From an uncultured Romboutsia sp. (GTDB lineage Bacteria; Bacillota; Clostridia; Peptostreptococcales; Peptostreptococcaceae): a DNA stretch of 41,712 nt. The stretch lies in NCBI GenBank assembly GCA_937907205.1, contig CALESE010000108.1:1-41712 (forward strand), read 5' to 3'. The notes under the pieces were generated by a model, which made no database searches, was not told where the DNA came from, and saw only the letters and a list, made by a program, of their open reading frames with translations. Below, one piece after another: positions 1 to 7,785 of the stretch; the first letter of the stretch is position 1; each line of letters begins with the position of its first letter. The translations under genes and the position numbers were made by a program.

Positions 1-123
1 GTAATTAAGATTTGATTACCTGCTCAGATTAATCATTATCTGAATATCTGGCTTGATTGTGTTTAATTCTTTAAAAGAATTATGTTTATATAAATTAACC
101 TACTGTTTAATTTTCAAAGTTCA
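1..123 (-). other. Probable pre-16S rRNA leader (operon runs off the left edge)
   Basis: Read on the minus strand, this stretch lies downstream of a strong promoter. It carries a boxA-like antitermination element (GAACTTTGAAAATTAAACAG, 104-123) of the kind found in clostridial rRNA leaders and spacers, followed by AATCAAGCCAGA and an inverted repeat around GCTCAGATTA / TAATCTGAGC. No coding frame is apparent. I infer that a 16S gene begins just left of base 1; the 16S itself is not visible, so a tRNA cluster with a similar leader is possible. Confidence 0.6.
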
Positions 124-165
124 TTTTTACTTATTTATTTTGTCCTTATCTCTCGGACAAGTAAT

Positions 166-194
166 ACTATATCACCTTAAAAATATATCGTCAA
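166..194 (-). promoter_or_regulatory. Strong sigma-A promoter of a probable rRNA operon
   Basis: On the minus strand the -35 box is TTGACG (189-194) and the -10 box is TATAGT (166-171), separated by exactly 17 nt. A/T tracts upstream resemble an UP element. The transcript would begin near 160. It first meets a small GTCC...GGAC hairpin (142-158), then the boxA-like sequence. The layout is typical of Firmicute rRNA promoters. Confidence 0.7.
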
Positions 195-476
195 CACTTT
201 TTTATAAAATTTATTTTTAAATAATATATTTTATTAATATAAATATAGATATAATCATTGCTATTACTTTATTTTAAAATAATTATAAAAAATAAAATTT
301 TTTATAATTATTTTATTTCTTTTATTATATTTACCTTAAAGATAAAAATTCCACTTTAATTTAAAACTATATATATGAAATGATTCATATTATTAACAAC
401 TAAATATATTACTTTAATTCATTTTATATAAAAATTTGATATTTACAATTTAAATTATAAAAAATTCGCTTTGCTC
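195..476. other. AT-rich intergenic spacer with an AT-only hairpin
   Basis: No gene is supported here. The stretch contains a perfect 17-bp inverted repeat made only of A and T (arms 276-292 and 298-314, spacer 5 nt) that could act as a weak terminator, and otherwise only A/T-rich sequence upstream of the rRNA promoter. Confidence 0.6.
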
Positions 477-515
477 AAAATAAAAATAAGACATCTACAA
501 AATATAGATGTCTTA
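477..515 (-). terminator. Rho-independent terminator of the transporter gene
   Basis: A perfect 11-bp stem TAAGACATCTA / TAGATGTCTTA (487-497 and 505-515) with a 7-nt loop is followed on the minus strand by a T-rich tail. It sits 7 nt past the stop codon of the transporter gene. Confidence 0.85.
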
Positions 516-521
516 AATATA

Positions 522-1892
522 CTAAATAATCAATATAGCTACTATAGTAGTAACCACCAATCCAATTAATACAGGTATTAAATTTCTCTTGGCAAGCTCT
601 ATTGGACTTACTCCACATATAGCTGCTGCTGATATAACTGACCAAGGAACTAAGCATCCTCCACCTACCCATATTGCTGATATCTGACCAAGTGCAGTAA
701 GTGTAGCTGTATTACAATTTATAGCACTTCCAAAAACTCCTGCTAGTGAACCTGCAAGTGACATACCAGAAAATCCAGAACCATCAAGTCCTGTTATAGC
801 TCCAACTACAGCTTCAATACTTGCTGCTGCTATCTTGTTAAGCAAAACTGATTGTGATAATGCAACACCTATATCAGATAATAAACCTTGAGAACCTTTT
901 GGAAGTACATCCCCTAATACATTAGTAATAGGTGCATCACCCATATAAAAAAATGCTGCTATTGGTATAATAACTGCAAATATTTTTATACCAAATGTAA
1001 ATCCTTCAGTCATATGTTCGCATACCTTGTCAAAACCTTTTTTACCATTTTCCATTATATCTATTATTATTAATAAGAATATAGCAGTTCCTCCTAAAAG
1101 AGCTGATGCATCTCCACCTTTAAGATTAAATTTAACCATGCATATTATATCAACAAAAAATCCTATTGCAACTAAAAATGCATAAATTTTAGATTTTTTA
1201 CTAAAATGTTTTATTTTTTTGTATTCAACATGAGATAATTCATTTCTAAACACTCCATTTTTAATATCTCTTCTTAACATAAAATAGGATACTGATATAG
1301 TTACAACTGCCATTACCCAGTACAAAATCATACCTTCATTTATAACCATTGATACAGGAACTCCTGCCGCCCCTGCTGTTATGCTTGGTGCTCCTTGTAT
1401 TACAAAGTCAGTAGATAATGCCAAACCATGCCCAAATAAATTAAGGGCTATTGCAACTCCTATGGCAGGAAGACCTGCATTAATTGCAATTGGTAAAAAT
1501 ATAGCTCCAACTAAAGCTACTGCTGGTGTTGGCCAGAAAAACCAAGAAAGAAGTAACATCATTATACCCACTGTAAAAAAAGCAGTTGTTGGATTTTTTA
1601 TTATTTTAGAAAATGGTTTTACCATATAGTGAATTGAATTATTTTCTTCTAATGCTTTGGATAAAGCTACCATGATAGCTATTATTAAGATAACAGGACC
1701 AAGTTCACCTAATGATATAATAAAAGAGTTAAATATTGCCCCTATTCCTCCAAATAAACTTTGCTTATAAAACAATCCTAAGCAAAATACACCCAAAACA
1801 CATGGTACTATAATGTCTTTTTTCATAATCATCATTATTAAAACAATAATCATAAAAAATATATAAATATAATGAGCTCCTGTTAAAACCAT
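522..1892 (-). CDS. Multi-pass membrane transporter, ion-transporter-superfamily type, substrate unknown
   Basis: A 456-residue, very hydrophobic protein with about 11 to 13 predicted membrane segments and no cleavable signal. The two halves look related. Glycine- and alanine-rich re-entrant-like stretches occur near residues 120-185 (WPTPAVALVGA, then STDFVIQGAPS) and again near 380-430 (GLDGSGFSGMS, NCNTATLTALG), a pattern seen in GntP/CitM/DcuC-like secondary carriers. A charged cytoplasmic loop (about 205-235) splits the halves. The start is an ATG behind AAAGGGG. It stands alone, with its own terminator, divergent from the thrE pair. I cannot name the family or the substrate with confidence; an organic anion or amino acid carrier is the likeliest role. 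Confidence 0.6.
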   Translation of the reverse strand: MVLTGAHYIYIFFMIIVLIMMIMKKDIIVPCVLGVFCLGLFYKQSLFGGIGAIFNSFIISLGELGPVILIIAIMVALSKALEENNSIHYMVKPFSKIIKNPTTAFFTVGIMMLLLSWFFWPTPAVALVGAIFLPIAINAGLPAIGVAIALNLFGHGLALSTDFVIQGAPSITAGAAGVPVSMVINEGMILYWVMAVVTISVSYFMLRRDIKNGVFRNELSHVEYKKIKHFSKKSKIYAFLVAIGFFVDIICMVKFNLKGGDASALLGGTAIFLLIIIDIMENGKKGFDKVCEHMTEGFTFGIKIFAVIIPIAAFFYMGDAPITNVLGDVLPKGSQGLLSDIGVALSQSVLLNKIAAASIEAVVGAITGLDGSGFSGMSLAGSLAGVFGSAINCNTATLTALGQISAIWVGGGCLVPWSVISAAAICGVSPIELAKRNLIPVLIGLVVTTIVAILII

Positions 1893-2017
1893 AATTATGT
1901 CCCCTTTTCTATGTGATGTGATATTATATTGTATGTTGTCTAAAATATTCTTGTTAATAATTATCCTTTATTTAGGCAAAATAAAATATATTAATAAAAC
2001 ACATATCTTACCATTTT

Positions 2018-2026
2018 TGTTATAAT
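2018..2026 (+). promoter_or_regulatory. Extended -10 promoter element before the thrE pair
   Basis: TGTTATAAT (TATAAT at 2021-2026) gives an extended -10 element about 36 nt upstream of the start codon. No good -35 hexamer is seen at the usual distance, which fits an extended -10 promoter. Confidence 0.45.
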
Positions 2027-2061
2027 TAACTTATATTATCGACATTTAATTGGAGGTTTTT

Positions 2062-2850
2062 ATGAATAACGAAAATAATAAATGTAATAAAAAAGATATT
2101 CTTAGACTAGCATTATTTCTAGGAGAACTTATGCTTTCAAATGGTGCCGAAACATATAGAGTTGAAGATAGTATAATTAGAATTTGTAAATCTAGAGGAT
2201 TTCATAATATAAATGTATTTACATCTCCTACAGCTTTGATTATTTCTGATGATAGGTTTGATGGGTATTCTTTTATGAAAACAATAAAAAACCGTTCTAT
2301 AAATTTAAATAAAGTTTCCTTACTTAATGGATTCTCTAGAAAATTTGTTAATAATTTAGATTTATCTATTGAAGATGCTTTAACAGAATTAAAAAATATT
2401 AATGAAATACAATCTTATCCTCATTATATTACTAATATTGCTACTGGATTTGCATCTGCAAGTTTTGCTTATCTTTTAGGTGGAAACAACTTAATAAATT
2501 TTATATTTACATTCATTACATCAATAATTGCTATTATAACTTTTGATAAAATGATGAGTATAAGTTCTATACCAACATTTTCTAGCTTGTCTGCTTCTAT
2601 TTTAATAGCTACTGCAGGAACACTACTTACTGCTATTGGTATATTAGATACACCTAGAATGCTTATAGTAGGATCAATTATGCCTTTACTACCTGGTGTT
2701 TCATTTATAAAAGGTGTTCGTGACCTAATTTCTGGTGATTTAATATCTGGTGTTGCTCGTGCATTTGATGCTGGTATGACGGCAATTGCTATTGCCTCTG
2801 GGGTAGGTTTAGTTTTAAATATATATATTAATCTAGGAGGAATATTCTAA
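2062..2850 (+). CDS. Threonine/serine exporter, ThrE N-terminal half (DUF1212)
   Basis: A 262-residue protein matching the N-terminal part of ThrE/YjjP exporters. A soluble amphipathic domain spans about residues 1-120 (LFLGELMLSNGAETYRVEDS is the family hallmark, as is the later FTSPTALIIS), followed by about five membrane segments. Together with the next gene it should form an inner-membrane exporter of threonine, serine or a related small metabolite. The ATG at 2062 is used because GGAGG (2052-2056) precedes it by 5 nt; the frame is open a little further upstream, but that would place the ribosome site inside the gene. Its stop overlaps the start of the partner gene by one base, so translation is likely coupled. 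Confidence 0.85.
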   Translation: MNNENNKCNKKDILRLALFLGELMLSNGAETYRVEDSIIRICKSRGFHNINVFTSPTALIISDDRFDGYSFMKTIKNRSINLNKVSLLNGFSRKFVNNLDLSIEDALTELKNINEIQSYPHYITNIATGFASASFAYLLGGNNLINFIFTFITSIIAIITFDKMMSISSIPTFSSLSASILIATAGTLLTAIGILDTPRMLIVGSIMPLLPGVSFIKGVRDLISGDLISGVARAFDAGMTAIAIASGVGLVLNIYINLGGIF

Positions 2851-3317
2851 TGATTGATGCACCTTTATATATTCATTTTATATTTTCATGTTTTTCAACT
2901 GTTGGTTTTGCTATATTTTTAAATTCACCAAAATCAATATTATCTCATGTGGGAGTAATCGGTGGTATTGGTTGGACAGTGTATGTATTTTTAATAAACA
3001 ATTCATTTTCTCCTATATTAACAAACTTTATAGCTGCGGCTTTAGTTTCCATATTTAGTGAAATACTTGCTAGAAAACTAAAACACCCTGCTATATCCTT
3101 TGTAATACCTGGCATTATACCATTAGTTCCAGGTCTTAGCCTTTATAATACAATGTTATATTTAGTTCAAAATAATTATGATAGTGCAATTTCAACTGGT
3201 GCTACTACATTATTTGTAAGTGGTGCAATAGCACTTGGAGTTTTAATAGTGTCATCACTATTTAGAACATTAACTATATTAAAATATAATTTTAATAATA
3301 AAAAAGCTGCTAATTAG
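2850..3317 (+). CDS. Threonine/serine exporter, ThrE C-terminal half (DUF3815)
   Basis: A 155-residue membrane protein matching the YjjB / ThrE_2 half of the exporter, with five hydrophobic segments and the conserved loop FVIPGIIPLVPG at about residues 85-96. In Corynebacterium ThrE both halves are one protein; here, as in many Firmicutes, they are separate genes sharing the bases TAATG. The RBS AGGAGG lies inside the end of the first gene. The last codons and the TAG stop are part of the stem of the terminator, so the 3' end of the gene and the terminator are fused. Confidence 0.85.
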   Translation: MIDAPLYIHFIFSCFSTVGFAIFLNSPKSILSHVGVIGGIGWTVYVFLINNSFSPILTNFIAAALVSIFSEILARKLKHPAISFVIPGIIPLVPGLSLYNTMLYLVQNNYDSAISTGATTLFVSGAIALGVLIVSSLFRTLTILKYNFNNKKAAN

Positions 3318-3336
3318 CAGCTTTTCCTATATTTTT
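3302..3336 (+). terminator. Terminator of the thrE pair, overlapping the stop codon
   Basis: A 24-nt perfect palindrome (AAAAGCTGCTAA and its mirror, 3302-3325) is followed by a T-rich run. The TAG stop at 3315-3317 lies inside the stem. Confidence 0.8.
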
Positions 3337-3409
3337 ATAAATAGATTCTTTTAATTTATTATCTTGACTTAATTTATATAGAGTATTATTATTTCATTTA
3401 ATTTCAAAA

Positions 3410-3703
3410 TTATTTTGTGAACTTATTTATAGTGTCCATAAGCTCATTTATCATTTTTTCAGTATTTTCACTATCATCATGTTTTATACTCTCTGACACA
3501 CATCCCTTTACATGATTTTCAAGTAATATAGTTCCAACTTTATTTATAGCTGACCTTATTGCAGATATTTGTATTAATATATCTACACAATATCTTTCTT
3601 CCTCAACCATCTTTTGGATTCCTTTTACTTGTCCTTCTATTCTCTTAAGTCTTTTTATTAAAGCCTCTTTGTCATTATTTTTTGATAAGTTTTTTTCTTC
3701 CAT
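3410..3703 (-). CDS. csoR: CsoR/RcnR-family metal-sensing repressor
   Basis: A 97-residue all-helical DUF156 protein. The typical start RLKRIEGQVKGI (residues 18-29) is followed by Cys39, His64 and Cys68 in RYC ... ENHVKGCV, which match the Cu(I) ligand triad of CsoR. Such proteins are tetramers that leave DNA when copper binds; some relatives sense sulfane sulfur or nickel instead. The start at 3703 is chosen because GAAAGGG lies 6 nt upstream; an upstream in-frame TTG would bury that site. No copper ATPase or chaperone gene is adjacent, so it is either an orphan or controls genes elsewhere. A long inverted repeat overlaps its likely -10 box, which suggests autoregulation. Confidence 0.85.
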   Translation of the reverse strand: MEEKNLSKNNDKEALIKRLKRIEGQVKGIQKMVEEERYCVDILIQISAIRSAINKVGTILLENHVKGCVSESIKHDDSENTEKMINELMDTINKFTK

Positions 3704-3716
3704 ATCTATCCCTTTC

Positions 3717-3749
3717 AAAATAAGTTATAGATATATTATAACTTATTTT
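3717..3749. promoter_or_regulatory. Perfect inverted repeat over the csoR promoter (candidate operator)
   Basis: Arms AAAATAAGTTATA (3717-3729) and TATAACTTATTTT (3737-3749) are perfect mirror images around a 7-nt spacer. On the minus strand the right arm and spacer contain a TATAAT hexamer (3735-3740), so a protein bound here would block transcription of csoR. A further copy of ATAAGTTATA occurs at about 3784, nearer the SASP gene. Confidence 0.5.
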
Positions 3750-3848
3750 TTTAAATACTTGTATATTACTTAAATTTTGTTTTATAAGTTATAAATATTT
3801 AAATTTATGTTAATCATATTAATAAAATAAGTTAAAAGGAGATATATT

Positions 3849-4100
3849 ATGGGTCTACAATCTAAAAGTAATGCAGCGCAAGCTTTAAGTAATTTTAAAA
3901 TGGAAATAGCAGGAGAACTAGGATATAGCTATGATCCTATAAGTGATAAAATACAAAGTAATGCTCCACAAGGAACATTAGATTCAGTTGCTCAAAATGT
4001 ACTAGCTGGGGAAAATTTTGGTGGTATGATGACAAGATCATTAGTTGAAAAGGGCGAAGAACTTCTAATTAAAGAATATAATAAAAATAAATTACAATAA
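3849..4100 (+). CDS. Small acid-soluble spore protein, alpha/beta type
   Basis: An 83-residue DNA-binding protein of the alpha/beta SASP family, which coats spore DNA and protects it from UV and hydrolysis. It has the GPR protease recognition region MEIAGELG (residues 18-25) and the second conserved block around NVLAGENFGGMMTRSLVEKGEE. The RBS AAAAGGAGA lies 8 nt before the ATG. A CATATTA sequence at about 3815-3821 resembles a sigma-G -10 box, though the -35 region is poor. The gene is monocistronic, between csoR (divergent) and a bidirectional terminator. Confidence 0.9.
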   Translation: MGLQSKSNAAQALSNFKMEIAGELGYSYDPISDKIQSNAPQGTLDSVAQNVLAGENFGGMMTRSLVEKGEELLIKEYNKNKLQ

Positions 4101-4150
4101 AATAAATACTAAATTTTATTAATTTTATTAAAACAAATTAAATATAGCAT

Positions 4151-4190
4151 AAAAAGTCTTGTAAATTTTAAATTTACAAGACTTTTTACA
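4151..4190. terminator. Bidirectional terminator between the SASP and CWB2 genes
   Basis: A near-continuous palindrome (arms 4151-4168 and 4170-4187) begins with AAAAA and ends with TTTTT, so it can serve both converging genes. The core is AGTCTTGTAAATTT. Confidence 0.85.
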
Positions 4191-4216
4191 TTCTAAGAAA
4201 GTATATTAAATTAATC

Positions 4217-5671
4217 TTATTTTATAGGATTCTCACTTAAATAGTCATTGCTTACATATCCAAATGAACCATTATATTTTATTTTGACCCAACCAGTTGC
4301 AAACATTTCTAATTGTTCGACTTTATCTTTATATCCTAATCTCCCAATTATTTCATCACCTGTTGATGGTCCTTTTCTAATATTTAATCCACCTTCAGAT
4401 TTTACATATTTTATTTTTATAGTTTCAGTTGTATCTTCTGGGTTTTTATTGCTTAAATATGAACCACTTACATATGCTTCTTCATTATTAAACTTTATTT
4501 TGACCCAACCTGCACTATCAATTGATATAACCTCTACTTTATTTCCTCTGTATAGTTTTCCTACAACTTGTCCCATAGTACTTGGTTTATTTCTAACGTT
4601 TACAGATTTACCTTCTTCTAAGTTAGTTACATACATTATTTTTTCACCAACTGGAAGATTTGGAATATTATTTGAACTATCTTGTAATCTTTTCAATTCA
4701 TTAAATGCATTTTCATTTCCACCACTACCAACTTGAGTTATAGTTTTAGCTTTTTTGCTTCTAAATATATCTCTCTGACTAGAAGATAAACTATTACCTA
4801 CTATAAGAACTGGTGAATTTTCTTTTGCTGCTAATACACCAACTGATAATGCATCTATTAATTGGTCCTCTTTTGGAATACCTTGTTTTGATACAAATAC
4901 ATTGTTTAATTCATTTGATGTATAAAATTTATTTATTACTTTTGCATTAGTTTCTATTCTATTAATTCCTCCTAATCTTTCTGGATTAGGCAATTGTTTT
5001 TCAATTTCTTTAGAAATAACACCTGTTGAACCTATTATATAAGATTTACTTATATTATTCAAAGATATAAATCCTTTAAAATCATCAATTCCCTTATTAA
5101 GAGATGCTGGAATTATTGCCATACCTTCAGATGCAACTACTGAAGCTATACTTACTGCATCAGCTAGTCCTTTATATCCATTTACTACTGCTACTTTTGT
5201 TACTGGTCTAATTTTATTTATTTTATTTGCAATATTAAGTGCTGTATCATGCCTGTTTTTACCACCTATTCTATGTGTTAACATTCCCATAGACTTTATT
5301 TGATTAACTACATTATCAGATATAACCCCTTCAGATCCTATTATATGTACTTCATTAACACCTAAATCTATTAGTGCTTCTTTTGTTATACTGTTTAAGT
5401 TTTCTTTTTCTGTCAATAAAATTGGTGCATCTATTAACTTTGCATATGGTGTTACAGATAGTGCATCTACTATTGAATTACTATTTACTAATACTACTTT
5501 ATCTACACGATTCCATCTTTTACTTACTTCTACTGCAGTTAAATATCTATTTTTCCCCGATAGAATATTTTCTACTGCATAAGTAGATATATTATTTGCA
5601 TTACCTATAATTGATGTAGATAAAACTAATAATAAAGATAGTGCTGTACTTATTACTTTTGACCTTTTCAT
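4217..5671 (-). CDS. Secreted cell-wall protein with three CWB2 repeats and two SH3b domains
   Basis: A 484-residue exported protein. Residues 1-32 form a signal peptide (MKRSKV, then a hydrophobic core, with likely cleavage after an Ala near 25-32). Three cell wall binding 2 repeats (PF04122) follow at about 38-330, each starting with a variant of GKNRYLTA / GKNRHDTA / GINRIETN and containing V-IIGS-GVIS. Two bacterial SH3 domains follow at about 350-405 (VNVRNKPSTMGQVVGKL) and 417-480 (LNIRKGPSTGDEIIGRL). In Clostridioides, CWB2 triplets anchor S-layer and Cwp proteins to the anionic polymer PSII; SH3b modules usually bind peptidoglycan peptides. No catalytic domain is present, so it is probably a structural or adhesive wall protein. 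The RBS is AGGGGAG. Convergent with the SASP gene. Confidence 0.85.
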   Translation of the reverse strand: MKRSKVISTALSLLLVLSTSIIGNANNISTYAVENILSGKNRYLTAVEVSKRWNRVDKVVLVNSNSIVDALSVTPYAKLIDAPILLTEKENLNSITKEALIDLGVNEVHIIGSEGVISDNVVNQIKSMGMLTHRIGGKNRHDTALNIANKINKIRPVTKVAVVNGYKGLADAVSIASVVASEGMAIIPASLNKGIDDFKGFISLNNISKSYIIGSTGVISKEIEKQLPNPERLGGINRIETNAKVINKFYTSNELNNVFVSKQGIPKEDQLIDALSVGVLAAKENSPVLIVGNSLSSSQRDIFRSKKAKTITQVGSGGNENAFNELKRLQDSSNNIPNLPVGEKIMYVTNLEEGKSVNVRNKPSTMGQVVGKLYRGNKVEVISIDSAGWVKIKFNNEEAYVSGSYLSNKNPEDTTETIKIKYVKSEGGLNIRKGPSTGDEIIGRLGYKDKVEQLEMFATGWVKIKYNGSFGYVSNDYLSENPIK

Positions 5672-5819
5672 AATATTTCTCCCCTTTATATATATTTAAT
5701 ATTAATTATATAACATATACTATATATATTCTATTATAATTTAAACTCTATATTTTAGATTAATATTATAACTTTATATATTATTGAGTTTATTGTATTG
5801 TACCCTTATTAATATAGAA

Positions 5820-5856
5820 TTAATAAAAAAAGGACGGAAAAATACTCCATCCTTTT
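5820..5856 (-). terminator. Terminator of aspS
   Basis: Stem AAAAGGACGGA / TCCATCCTTTT (5828-5838, 5846-5856, one wobble pair) with a T-rich tail on the minus strand, 6 nt beyond the aspS stop. Confidence 0.85.
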
Positions 5857-5861
5857 AATAT

Positions 5862-7652
5862 CTATTCTTTATCTTTTAATTCAACTTTTATACTTAATTC
5901 TTCTAATTGAGTACTATCTGCTGGTGCTGGTGCATTAGTCATAGGACAAACTGCACTTTGATTTTTAGGGAATGCTATAACATCTTTTATATTATTAGTT
6001 CCTGCAAGTATCATTGTAAGTCTATCTAATCCAAATGCTATTCCTGCATGTGGTGGTGTTCCATATTTAAATGCATCTAATAAGAATCCGAATTTTTCGT
6101 AAGCTTCTTCATCACTAAATCCTAATGCATTAAACATTCTTTTTTGAACATCAGAGTTAAATATTCTAACGCTTCCTCCACCTACTTCATATCCATTTAT
6201 AACTATATCATAAGCCTTAGCTCTTAAAGATGCTTTATCGTCACCTTCTAATTTATCTAAGTCTTCATCCATAGGAGATGTGAATGGGTGATGCTTAGCT
6301 ATCATTCTTCCTGTTTCTTCATCTTCCTCAAATAATGGGAATTCCGTTACCCATAACATATTATAAACATTATTATCTAATAAGTTAAGTCTTCTTGCAA
6401 CTTCTAATCTAACTTGTCCTAAAGCATCAAATACTACACTATTCTTATCAGCAACGAATAATAATAAGTCGCCTTCTTTAGCATTCATTCTATCAAGTAT
6501 TGCAGTTAATTCTTCTGATGTAAAGAATTTAGCTATTGGAGAAATTACTTCTCTATTAGCTCCTACTCTCATCCAAGCAAGACCTTTAGCCTTATAAGTC
6601 TTAGCATGGTCTTCTATTTTACTTAATTGTTTTTTGCTTATTTCATCAGATTTACCTTCAACGTTTATACCTCTAACGCTCATACCTTCTTTAGTAGCAT
6701 TAGCAAATACTCCAAATCCACAGTTTGCTACTAAATCAGATATATTAGTTAACTCATATCCAAATCTAGTATCAGGCTTATCTGAACCATATCTTTCCAT
6801 AGCTTCAGCATAAGTCATAGTTGGAAGTGGTAATTGAACATCTACGTTTAATATTTCTTTAAATATTACTTGTACCATTTTTTCCATTATAGCCATAACA
6901 TCTTCTTGTTCAACAAAAGACATTTCACAGTCTATTTGAGTGAACTCAGGTTGTCTATCAGCTCTTAAATCTTCATCTCTGAAACACTTAACGATTTGGA
7001 AGTATCTATCCATACCACTTACCATTAATAATTGCTTAAATAATTGTGGTGATTGTGGTAATGCGTAGAATTTACCTTCATTAACTCTACTTGGCACTAA
7101 ATAATCTCTAGCCCCTTCTGGAGTTGGCTTTATTAAGAAAGGAGTTTCTATTTCACAAAAGTCATTTGAGCTTAAGTAGTTTCTTACTATATTAGCTACT
7201 TTACTTCTTAACATTAAAGTCTTTTGCATAGATGGCTTTCTTAAATCTAAGTATCTATATTTTAATCTTAATTCTTCTGAAACATTATCATCATCTTTTA
7301 TATATATTGGTGGAGTTTCTGATTTATTTAATACTTTTAATTCAGTAGCAAATATTTCTATATCTCCTGTTGGCATATTAGGGTTTTTAGATGACCTCTC
7401 TGCTACCTTACCTTTAACAGCTATTACATATTCAGATCCTAACTTTTCAGCTTTAGCAAAAGCTTCTGCATTAACATCAGTATCAAATATTATTTGGCAT
7501 AATCCACTTCTATCTCTTAAGTCAACGAATACTAATCCACCTAAGTTTCTTTTCTTTTGTACCCATCCCATAAGTACAACTTCTTCATCAATGTTTGATT
7601 CTCTTAAATCTCCACAATAGTGAGTTCTTTTTAATCCGTTTAGAGTCTCCAT
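5862..7652 (-). CDS. aspS: Aspartyl-tRNA synthetase
   Basis: A 596-residue class IIb synthetase that charges tRNA-Asp. The N-terminal OB-fold anticodon-binding domain occupies about 1-110. The catalytic core has motif 2 (FRDEDLRADRQPEFTQID, about 217-234) and motif 3 (GIAFGLDRL, about 541-549), with the bacterial GAD insertion domain at about 290-420. Length and architecture are those of the full bacterial type. The RBS TAGGAGGG lies 6 nt before the ATG. It follows hisS on the same strand, the common Firmicute hisS-aspS order, but with a 133-nt gap holding a hairpin. No T-box leader is seen. Confidence 0.95.
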   Translation of the reverse strand: METLNGLKRTHYCGDLRESNIDEEVVLMGWVQKKRNLGGLVFVDLRDRSGLCQIIFDTDVNAEAFAKAEKLGSEYVIAVKGKVAERSSKNPNMPTGDIEIFATELKVLNKSETPPIYIKDDDNVSEELRLKYRYLDLRKPSMQKTLMLRSKVANIVRNYLSSNDFCEIETPFLIKPTPEGARDYLVPSRVNEGKFYALPQSPQLFKQLLMVSGMDRYFQIVKCFRDEDLRADRQPEFTQIDCEMSFVEQEDVMAIMEKMVQVIFKEILNVDVQLPLPTMTYAEAMERYGSDKPDTRFGYELTNISDLVANCGFGVFANATKEGMSVRGINVEGKSDEISKKQLSKIEDHAKTYKAKGLAWMRVGANREVISPIAKFFTSEELTAILDRMNAKEGDLLLFVADKNSVVFDALGQVRLEVARRLNLLDNNVYNMLWVTEFPLFEEDEETGRMIAKHHPFTSPMDEDLDKLEGDDKASLRAKAYDIVINGYEVGGGSVRIFNSDVQKRMFNALGFSDEEAYEKFGFLLDAFKYGTPPHAGIAFGLDRLTMILAGTNNIKDVIAFPKNQSAVCPMTNAPAPADSTQLEELSIKVELKDKE

Positions 7653-7730
7653 TACTTACCCTCCTATTTATAATTTCTTTATTTCTATATAATTAATTAT
7701 TTTACGTTTTATTTATCTATAAGTCAAATA

Positions 7731-7768
7731 ATTAGCTATCTAGAATAAATAATTACTAGATAGCTAAT
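7731..7768 (-). terminator. Hairpin between hisS and aspS (partial terminator or processing site)
   Basis: Perfect 13-bp arms ATTAGCTATCTAG (7731-7743) and mirror (7756-7768) with a 12-nt loop. There is no clear T-run on the minus strand, so it may only attenuate or stabilise the upstream message. Confidence 0.5.
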
Positions 7769-7785
7769 TTGTTAATATTAATAAA

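Noticed and set aside
4248..4736. Long plus-strand open frame inside the CWB2 gene
   Set aside because: It lies entirely antisense to a protein with clear CWB2 and SH3 repeats, has no ribosome site and reads as repetitive shadow sequence.
7653..7785. T-box leader before aspS
   Set aside because: Only a 13-bp hairpin is present; there is no specifier loop, no T-box sequence and too little space.
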